Shown: piece by piece, positions 56,382-64,000 of the stretch
Layout: every line of letters starts with the position of its first letter
How positions within the stretch are numbered: position 1 is the stretch's first letter
Virus record (IMG/VR): IMGVR_UViG_3300045125_000073
Coordinates: 1 to 64,000 of that record
Origin: a virus
Direction: 5' to 3' (one strand)
Length of the DNA stretch: 64,000 bases
Made by a program: the position numbers and the translations under genes
The notes under the pieces: model-generated
Database searches by the model: none
What the model saw: the letters and a program-made list of their open reading frames with translations, nothing else
Told to the model about the DNA's origin: nothing

Positions 56382-58098
56382 TTTTTAAAAGATTAGGCTC
56401 TGAATCCAGTTGTCGTCGCTCTGTTGGTTTAGTTATTTGTGGATCATATTCTTCTACATCATCAATTCCGAATATAAATCCAAAACTAAACCAGTCATCT
56501 TCTTCTATTTTTTTAATTTCTCCCTCAAATAGTTCTTTTCTGTATGTCTATATTTGTGATTTCTTTAAAATATGATTGTTTAGTTAACCATGAAAACAGA
56601 ACTAAACACATGACAAATCGTCATGTATGGCCGTCATCTGCAGCAAAGAATTCCATTTATGCAACAAAAGATAAGCAATTCTTTAATAACATCTTCGTCT
56701 TGTATTAGCAGTTTATCTTGTTCTATAAGACTTTTTAATATAGAACATCCTAGTTTTTTAACAACAGCAGTTGTTCTAACACCCAAAAGAGTTTCATCCT
56801 CGGCCAAATCCACCATTTAAAACCATACCAGATCTTCCTTTATTCATACTGGTTAGTAGATTATCGTATTCTAAATCGTAATGTAAAATATCTGCAACTT
56901 GTCCACCAATATCATTAACTTCTACTAACATGTACGCATTGTTATATTTTTTACCCAAAGCAGATAATATTGTAGGAAGTAACATAGGAGAAATAATATT
57001 ATTTCTATATTTTGCTACAATTCGATACGGTGCTTCAGTTATATCAAATACTACAGCTGCACTATAATCTTTACCTTGACCTCTAGAAGTATCTACAGTC
57101 ATAGCATATACTCGATTTTGGTTTATGGCTCTTCGTATATCGATAAGCCCTTCTTTTGTTATGCATGAAGGGTGTTTAGGCGACTAAGAACGTGCAAGTT
57201 TGATGTAGAAATCAATGTATTAGACGAACCAATAAAATCACAATCGTATTCACTTCTAAACTTTTGTTCGCCACCAGAACCACCACCCAATTGTTTAATT
57301 GTTCGTTCTTTCCATTTGTGATCACGAAGCGGACCACCAGGATATAATGGAACTTGGTTCCAATGCACTTCTATTGGAACATATTCGTTTCTTCCGTCTT
57401 CTCCCCGTTTTCTGATTGGCTCCTTGCCATAAACTGTAAAACATGTTTAAACCGTTTGGAGTCGATACAATAATAACTTTAGTTGTTTGACCAGAAGTAA
57501 TAGTAGGATATACAGAGCTAAAAAACTCGTCTGCAACATTAGGCGGAACGTGTGCAAACTCATCTAAAAAGATAACGTTGTATGAACCACCACGGACAGC
57601 GGAAGCAGATGTAGCAGATGCCATGACTCTAGATCCGTTTTCTAAAGCTGATAGAAGTTTTGTTCCATTCTACCACACCATGTTGTAACCATTTTGGTAA
57701 GATACTCATACGCTTCTTTTAAGCGTTTCATAATTTCTATGGCGGTTTTTAATTTATTTGCTAGATATTGCAATATTAACGTTTTGATTAAATATTAAAT
57801 AATGAACCATCCACGCAACAGCTAGTTGTGCTTTTGCCTGTTTGTCGTGGTAGTTTTGCAATAACATATCGATTATTTTGAATAGTATTTACAATATTTT
57901 CTTGATAATCGTATAAGCTCAAATGGCTCTAAGACCTTTATCAAGTGTTACAATTTTAATATATCTTTTAATAAAATAGACAGGATCATTCGAGCACTTA
58001 ATGTACTCTTCAACTTGTTCTTTTGTAAATTCTATCTGAGTACCAATCTCTTTAAGATTGGGATTGCCAAGATAACCTGTTTTCTTTTTATATCCCAT
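56377..58098 (-). CDS. 17: Terminase large subunit gp17
   Basis: About 574 residues (T4: 610). The N-terminal 57 residues are intact (MGYKKKTGYLGNPNLKEIGT). The ATPase Walker A is LPRQTGKSTTVAWMVHYL and Walker B VIFLDEFAHVPPNVADEFF, with STPNGLNMFYSLW as coupling motif. The nuclease domain shows MTVDTSRGQGKDYSA and MLVEVNDIGGQVAD with metal-binding acidic residues. Indels near 57920, 57800, 57640, 57400, 57150, 56815 and 56620. It pumps DNA into the prohead and cuts the concatemer. Confidence 0.93.
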
Positions 58099-58131
58099 TG
58101 TCTAAAAATTTCTGGCTGTCTAATGCCTTTA

Positions 58132-58531
58132 TTACTGACTACGATCTTTGTTTATAAGGTCTTGCAATTCACTGGTAGATCCAACATATATGGAATTGTT
58201 TGTTGTATGATTTACTTTTATGTCTTCTTTTTTGCTTGTTTTGTTTTTTGATATAGATCAATAAGATCTTTATTCATTTCTGATACGGTTTTTAATAACT
58301 GCCCAAGAACTTCATAAGCTCGTGGTGAATCACCAGCTTTTGCTACTTTAATATTTCATCTATAGCAACAGAACCATTATCAATTAGTCCTTTGATATTA
58401 TCTCGAACATAATTAAAATCACCATCTAGACTAATACCGTGTTACGTTATTTTGTTTTTTATAATCTCTGTTGGTTCAGATGATTTAAAAGGTATTCCTA
58501 AATTTTGTGAAATAATATCAGAAGATTCCAT
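58132..58531 (-). CDS. 16: Terminase small subunit gp16
   Basis: About 132 residues: MESSDIISQNLGIPFKSSEP, then GDFNYVRDNIKGLIDNGSVA, KAGDSPRAYEVLGQLLKTV and SEMNKDLIDLYQKTKQ. Indels near 58435, 58355 and 58235. The D-F-x-Y-x-R-x-N and PRAYEVLxxL motifs are those of T4-like gp16. It recognises concatemeric DNA and stimulates gp17. The order 15-16-17 is as in T4. Confidence 0.85.
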
Positions 58532-58539
58532 ATAATTAT

Positions 58540-59237
58540 TTATCCGGTTAATACCAAATACAGTCAAAGTAATTCCAGCAGAATCTATGGATCCAAAAAT
58601 ATTCATATCTACATTTTCAATCTGATAACTAGTATCTATTTTTCCAAATATGTAAGATTTAGCTAGAAATTGATATGTACTAACAATAAATCTTCTAGTA
58701 GTAAAATCGCCTTCATATTCTTGAGTTAATTGCTGTTAACTAATACTAATAGGAACATCTACTTTTTGTTGTAATATCATTCATTTTGCATTGATACTAC
58801 AAATTCGGGAGAAAAATATGGTAATATTTGTTCCATTATTTGTAAATTTTCTTCTAAATTTCTAGTATAAACGTTTACAGTAAAATAAAAAGTTATAAGG
58901 AACTTCTGAATATGAATAACGATGTAGTATTAGATTCCGATATCGTGCCTTTTTCTTAAGTTTTTTATTTAATTTTCTAGTAGGATCGTATACCAAACCA
59001 GACAAGCTCAAAAGACATTCTCGGCAGACTTATTTGAATACGAGTTTTATCACTGATAGAACTAGGTTCGAGTTAATCGTTTTAATAAATTTTTCTTTAG
59101 TAGAATAAGTTAAAGGAACAGTTATTAGATCTTATTATTATTATTTTCATATTGTTCTATATTGTACGCCATTAAATAAGACTACCAAAACCAATAACTA
59201 ATTTTCGTATAGAATCGTTTTTATAATGAGTAAACAT
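58540..59237 (-). CDS. 15: Tail completion and sheath stabiliser gp15
   Basis: About 232 residues read across many indels: MFTHYKNDSIRKLVIGFGSL, VPLTYSTKEKFIKTINSN, ISLPRMSFELSGLVYDPTRK, LQIMEQILPYFSPEFVVS and TRRFIVSTYQFLAKSYIFGK. The H-Y-x-x-x-S-I-R start and LPRMSFE stretch are characteristic of gp15 in marine T4-like phages. It caps the finished tail and joins it to the head through gp13 and gp14. Confidence 0.82.
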
Positions 59238-60186
59238 TAGTAATTTCCTTCAGAAAATGGGTCAGTTTCGGTGAAATCAAATATATCTAATTTTATATTT
59301 TCTACTTCTAATTCGTCATTATCACCTAGTGGTGCTTCCATCTTCACTATTTTAAGAACCAGTTGACTGCTAGTACCAAGATAATTAATGACATTACATT
59401 CTATACCGCTGTCTACGCCCTTTATGGTATCATTATTGGTACCTAAAACGAATAACTCCATCTATATTGATTAAACTAACACTTGTTGACCGTATGTTAT
59501 TAATATTGCGACAAATGCAGTAGCCTGTTGCATTTTCTTCTAATGCAGCTCCTCCGGTTTTGTTTATAACTTGATACACCTTTTCTCCGGGATAAAACAG
59601 ATGTGCAGTTAACCCCTCCAAGATCGTATGATACAGAATAAATGCTAGGATATTCTTTATTTTCTGTGTTGGTTGCGTCTATATCAGTAGTTCCTGTATG
59701 TAACAGTTTCTTCGATTATAAGTGAACAATTCGCAGGTTAATTTATAACAAATACAATTTTCCGTGTTGATAAAATGGATTTTCGTGTTCTACGAAAGTT
59801 TATTTCAAACATAGATTTAGATAAAGGGAAAATAAACTAAATCGCCTTCTCTAGGTCTTGTTATTGTCGGAAATCTAGTTTGAATTTCTTGTATAAATCG
59901 TTTCTTTAGATAGAGTTAAAAATACATTATCTTTAATTTCTATACCAAATTTACTAGCTATATCTCCCTGACCCTGAAATCCAGTAACAGAATCAATATA
60001 CATTTCTATAGGGATTGCATTTTTATAATTAACTTGTTTTCCTTCACCAAATATTTTATCTATTTCAACAATATTTCTGGGAATATAATACATTTCTCTG
60101 CCCATTGTTTTTATAATTTCAATGGTCAGATCTTCTGTTAGATCTTGTTCTCCAGAATAATCTTTAAAATAAGGATTTGTTGCCAT
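59237..60186 (-). CDS. 14: Neck protein gp14
   Basis: About 316 residues. MATNPYFKDYSGEQDLTEDL, GREMYYIPRNIVEIDKIFG and KFGIEIKDNVFLTLSKE match gp14. After a break near 59880 come TRPREGDLVYFP, then a FYPGEKVYQVINKTGGAA beta domain and the intact C-terminal piece ending FTETDPFSEGNY. Breaks near 59880, 59820, 59650, 59530 and 59455. It forms the neck collar that seals the head and takes the tail. Confidence 0.85.
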
Positions 60187-60187
60187 A

Positions 60188-60996
60188 TTAACCTGTCATG
60201 AAATTAACTGGCAGTTCGTATTCGCGTTGCATTTGTTGTTCTATTATTGCTATTTCATTGATTTGCTTCTGCATATATTTGACCACCTCGCATAATAACA
60301 CCACCAGGTAAAGCAACACCATCAAACTTAGCCATATTTGCTCCCCATTGACGTTTAATTAGATGCGGTTAAGATATCGTTTTAAATAACGATCATTAAA
60401 AATTTCTGTGTATTTTTCTGGATTTAGATGCAGCATATGCCCATATACAAATCCAATCTCCTGCTTTTGTTTCCTCACCCCAATTCATGTCTAGATATAA
60501 ACGATTGGTTACTTTACTGAATACTACAGCTTTTTCTGGTTGAAATAGGTCTTGTATTAATTGAATGTATCGTTTTAGTGGCATCGTATGCATGCAAGAC
60601 CCATAGAATGTACACCACTAAGATTTCTATTAATACCAAAGTAATCGGTTAATGCTAATTGATATCGAATATCAAACATGTTGATGTTGGTAAACGGACC
60701 AAACTGCATTACTTTAACAACAGAAACTATTTCTTTACCTGTTGGTCCATCTACTTCATTTGGAGAAAGTATATCTTCAGTATTAATATATCCGATTTGT
60801 GATATCTTCTGCTGTTAATTGATATTTAAAGAATACCTTTTCAACACCATCAAAATGGCGTTCAGTAAAATATTGAAGAGCATCGTCTAAACGATCTTCT
60901 GCCTGTTGCCAATCTACGTTTATTTCGATAACCGGAGAACCCAGTTGTCGTAAACGCGTATTCTATGATTGCTTGTCTTGAATTTGGTGTTGCCAT
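60188..60996 (-). CDS. 13: Neck protein gp13
   Basis: About 270 residues. NSRQAIIEYALRQLGSPVIE and IEINVDWQQAEDRLDDALQY start it, then QYFTERHFDGVEKVFFKYQL, INMFDIRYQLALTDYFGINR, VVFSKVTNRLYLDMNWGEE, and the C-terminal AKFDGVALPGGVIMRGGQIY and QMQREYELPVNFMTG. Indels near 60955, 60795, 60590, 60440 and 60265. Clear gp13 by the conserved RQLG-PVI and WQQ-EDRLDDAL segments. It sits between portal and gp14. Confidence 0.88.
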
Positions 60997-61013
60997 AATA
61001 CTTCTCTTAACAG

Positions 61014-61021
61014 TATTTATG
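61014..61021 (-). promoter_or_regulatory. Late promoter motif before gene 13
   Basis: CATAAATA on the minus strand, 17 bases upstream of the gp13 ATG at 60996, in the gap after the Cys-rich gene. One base off the T4 late consensus. It is followed by a weak AGAGAAG ribosome site. Confidence 0.4.
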
Positions 61022-61027
61022 GCATTT

Positions 61028-61601
61028 TTAATTTAAGGATGGTGGAGGTTGCTGTTCTTCTTGTCCGGAACTACTCTGCTGGGAGGGATCATCTGGTAGT
61101 GTACAGGAACATTCATTACATCATTGTAATCGGGATATTTTCAATATAATATCGTCTGGTTATTGGTTCATTTGCTTCGTCTGGTTTACTGGGTTTGATA
61201 ATTAATAAATCCAGGCATATTTAGCGGACAGTTTAATCTAGGATAATCTAATTTACTGTACTCTTCTCCTTGAGCCATTAACCACGTTCTGGGCTTGTCT
61301 CCACAACCACAACCACCACAAAAATGTTTTCCTGGTGTTGTAGCTTTCTTTTAGATGTTCACATGGAGGAAGCTCACCACCTAGTATGCTGATTACCAAA
61401 ACAACTCAAGAACACGTAGCTGTTTTGTTGCTTTGTTTACTTTAGTATTAGTAAATGCCACGAGACGCTAAAGCCGTAGCAAAGCTTTGAACCATTCCCA
61501 TCTTTTGTAGAAAGAATGCTTTGTGTTTCTTGAGCTAGGAGTTTCTGGTTCTAAACTCCGGAGCGTTGTTTTGGTTGATTTTTATTGCATCCACATCCCA
61601 T
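61028..61601 (-). CDS. Cys-rich, probably zinc-binding phage protein
   Basis: About 190 residues. The start MGCGCNKNQPK is followed, across several indels, by KVNKATKQLRVLSCFGNQH, then HFCGGCGCGDKPRTWLMAQG, LDYPRLNCPLNMPGF and EPITRRYYIENI. The paired CxC and CxxCxC clusters suggest metal binding. Similar proteins occur next to gene 13 in marine T4-like phages, with no known function. The context suggests a head- or neck-associated part. Confidence 0.55.
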
Positions 61602-61617
61602 AATATATACTCCTATA

Positions 61618-61755
61618 TTATATAGTAATAATACACAATATTTTTAATAATTTATTAGACGTATTAATTTTCCAAATATATTCGCCTAAACAATCGCACG
61701 CCCAACCTTTTCGTGTTTTTCTTCCAATAATATTTTTACCGTAATCTGCTGACAT
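61618..61755 (-). CDS. Small 45-residue basic protein
   Basis: Intact small gene: MSADYGKNIIGRKTRKGWAC, DCLGEYIWKI and a hydrophobic end LLKILCIITI. It contains a CDC pair (WACDCLG). It starts ATG 61755 just after the stop of the upstream Cys-rich gene. The short hydrophobic end might be membrane-active, but it may also be part of a broken longer frame. Unknown. Confidence 0.4.
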   Translation of the reverse strand: MSADYGKNIIGRKTRKGWACDCLGEYIWKINTSNKLLKILCIITI

Positions 61756-61757
61756 TG

Positions 61758-63035
61758 TTATTTTGTTGTAGTGTACATAAAAGACACGTCTCCCATGTGA
61801 ATATTTGTTTGTCCGTTTGATGTAAATGTGGTAGATGACATATATTCAGTGTCTAAACAATGGTTTGAATTTATCCGTAGAATAATTATATGATATATTT
61901 TTAAAGTAAAATGCCAAGTTCGTCTTGACTCGGTATATACCAATCTATTAAATCCTCTAGTCATCAGTAATAATCTCTAACGAGCATCCATCAAGAACAT
62001 TTTTGTTTACGATCCTCTAGTTCGAATATGTGTTGTAGTACCCATCATACACAGAAGATCCCACAAGTGTTAACGTGTTCATCTGGTTGCATTACACGAT
62101 GAACTCTCCGTAGTCTTCATTGCTGGCTAACCAATACCCACGCTTTTTCTTTTAGTTCCTGGCTCCATCAGCCTCGCGCCTCATAATCGGATGATACTTT
62201 GTGGCCAATGCACTGCCGTATACGGTAGAGAACCTACAGGTTATAGTAGGAGGTACCAGGCTTGAATATGCCAACAAATATTCCACCCTGATACTGATCT
62301 CCTACATTTGGTAGTTTGTCAATAGGATTTTGTGATATAGTTAATTTTGATTTGATTACGTTTTACGGTGTTGCCTTCTACTTACTTCAGAGTAATATAT
62401 TCCTTGAGCATGGAGACAACACCAATACACGACAAAATACCAGAAATTCCTGGAGGAGCCCAGACATCCACCGTTACATTCGTTTCTTACGGTGTTTATA
62501 GAACAATCAACCGTATCTGGCATTGTTCAGCACTTTGTTGTACAGCAATTACCGTAAATATTTTTAATATCGTAACAATTACTGATTATCATTAGGATTG
62601 CAGTTATTAGAAATATCTTCTACAGTAATCTTTACACCATTACAAGCAATATTACCGCCTGCATTTGAACAAACTTCTCCAGGATAAAAAGAGTACGGAA
62701 GACCTTCTACTTCTCCTTTATTGGAGTTCTGCGCATTCTTGTTGGGTATCGGTGGTTTGCAGGTTTGATAATAATAATTATCTGCCTTTTCCCAGTAACA
62801 ACAAGCCCCAGACTACAGGAGCAAGAAATGGATTTGCAGCACAAGGAGCATCAGTAGGACAGTTTACTGATGTGGTTTCTCCAGGTAAAAAATACCCGGT
62901 TCTATTCGAACAATCTGCTCTTGTGATATCTGCGATGTTTGGTCCACAACAATAACCTGTCGTAGTTTGCCCTACGACACCACCTAAAGCCAACGGAGAA
63001 TATTCTTGTATTCTGGATCTAAATTGTATGGACAT
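61758..63035 (-). CDS. Large Cys-rich virion-type protein
   Basis: About 425 codons, badly broken. The start MSIQFRSRIQEYSPLALGG is followed by Cys-rich units: TTGYCCGPNIADITRADCS, GYFLPGETTSVNCPTDAPC, SFYPGEVCSNAGGNIACNG and, in another frame, NCYDIKNIYGNCCTTKC. Then comes VGDQYQGGIFVGIFKPGTS and RGYWLASNEDYGEF; the C-terminus, 61758-61964, ends GDVSFMYTTTK. Cys-rich repeats with a conserved FYPGE phrase point to a disulphide-stabilised or metal-bound surface protein. Function unknown. Confidence 0.5.
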
Positions 63036-63036
63036 T

Positions 63037-64000
63037 AACAATCCTCCAACGAATTACAGAACAACAAGTTGTTAGTGCAGTCTATATTAGCACAAACACC
63101 GTCTATATTTTTACTTTTTATGAGAACATTATCTAATGAGAATTCGTCTGAAGTATCAGGAAGTCCCGCAATAAATTGTTGTGAAAGGTTTTGCTCTAAC
63201 AGTAAATATTCTTGTAATAGAACGCGCATCTGACTGTCTCCATTTACTATAACATTGCCCTGATCGTTTAATATATGTTTACAACAACTCTCATCTTAAA
63301 TACAATTTTAACTATATTTTCTCCGTTTACACGAGGAGCCCATTCTGATGCTACAGTCGGTGTAAACACCAAAATTTTGCTGGTACCGTGAAAGTTGTAT
63401 TGATGATTTTTAGAATGCAATATTTGTTGTTGTTCAGGGTTAACTTTCAGTATTATTAGCATCTCCAGCAGCATTTAAATCCTTTAACTAACCACCCTTC
63501 TAAGATAACTGATTGTATCTGTGGATAAAGTCCTTTTTCTATATTTTTGTTTAATACTATGTTTGGGTAAATAGTTACGGTGGAAGCTGTTCCGTCTGTA
63601 TGAATTATTCCTTGCTAACATTAGGATTGCTAACAATTGCAGGCATTGCTGTTACAGAAGATACACCACTCGAAAAAGATACACTGTTTACAATATTTGG
63701 ATCGTGAGTATAGATGAGCATTTATCATAGGAACTTCTTATACTTCCTACACCGCCAAGAATACCACCTAATTGAGAAAGATTATTACCGGTAAAGATAA
63801 ACACAAGACTCTACCGTATAATATTGATCATTAATATTTCCACGATTCATGAAGATCAAACTGGAAAGGAACTTGAAGAAAATCCTTTGTAATAGTGAAC
63901 CCCTTCACCCGGATTCACGAATTTTATAAACCCGTCTTCACTATCCAAAACTCTCTGCCCAAGTGTCGTTAGGAATAACAGTGAAGTTGTCTCCAGGACC
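63037..64000 (-). CDS. Virion-type protein, N-terminus outside window
   Basis: At least 320 codons; the 5' end lies beyond the right edge. Pieces: DNFTVIPNDTWAES, DGFIKFVNPGEGVHYYKGF, QLGGILGGVGSIRSSYD, THDPNIVNSVSFSSGVSSV, IYPNIVLNKNIEKGLYPQIQ and TSKILVFTPTVASEWAPRVN, then DEFSLDNVLIKSKNIDGVCA and the end NNLLFCNSLEDC. Its stop overlaps the next start (TAATG). Beta-rich, structural in style, about six indels. Not recognised. Confidence 0.45.

Noticed and set aside
56377-58098. Introns or inteins as a cause of the broken terminase frame
   Set aside because: Adjacent fragments join at the same base or overlap; there is no inserted sequence between them.
58537-58544. GATAAATA before gene 16 as a late promoter
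   Set aside because: It overlaps the gp15 stop and lies only about five bases from the gp16 ATG, so it is probably chance.

Overview
The window is part of the genome of a T4-like contractile-tailed phage (myovirus). Every gene I accept lies on the minus strand, so transcription runs from high to low coordinates. AT-rich sequence, Cys-rich virion proteins, collagen-like fibres, polysaccharide-degrading tail proteins and a large sugar-biosynthesis island all resemble large marine T4-like phages of the cyanophage or pelagiphage type. There are no photosynthesis genes or tRNAs here, so the host remains an inference.

Layout from the right end, in transcription order. (1) 64.0-47.1 kb is the virion morphogenesis block in T4 order: two uncharacterised virion-type proteins, a Cys-rich protein, neck genes 13, 14 and 15, terminase 16 and 17, sheath 18, tube 19, portal 20, two prohead-core genes, protease 21, an unrecognised Pro/Gln- and Gly/Ala-rich gene, scaffold 22 and major capsid 23. 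A strong terminator follows 23, and then a second tube-like protein. (2) 47.1-35.8 kb is the replication, recombination and transcription block: uvsY, uvsW, sigma factor 55, 47, 46, RNase H, clamp 45, clamp loader 44 and 62 (with a methyltransferase gene between them) and regA. (3) 35.8-21.0 kb is a glycan island of 17 genes packed end to end. It holds about nine glycosyltransferase-like genes, an E1/RfbH-type 3-dehydratase, a thiamine-diphosphate enzyme, three NAD-dependent sugar epimerase/dehydratases, a HpcH/HpaI-type aldolase, a HAD phosphatase and a methyltransferase. (4) 21.0-1.0 kb is the adhesin and tail-fibre region: a roughly 2,170-codon protein with about twelve Fn3-like repeats plus a lyase-like C-terminus, two tandem pectate-lyase-fold tailspikes, two collagen-like fibres and two large repeat-rich fibre proteins. 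(5) 1.0-0 kb holds dUTPase, an Nmad1 (DUF1599) protein and the start of an unknown gene.

Most long genes are split by single-base insertions or deletions, mainly in short homopolymers. Breaks are moderate in the left 44 kb and very dense from 45 to 64 kb. Joining the fragments restores full-length, conserved proteins, so I read the breaks as uncorrected long-read errors. Gene coordinates below therefore span the rejoined genes, from the inferred start to the inferred stop, and residue counts are approximate.

As a whole, the window encodes building and filling of the capsid, DNA replication and recombination, a set of enzymes that could remodel host surface glycan or decorate the virion, and an elaborate tail apparatus for binding and cutting surface polysaccharides.
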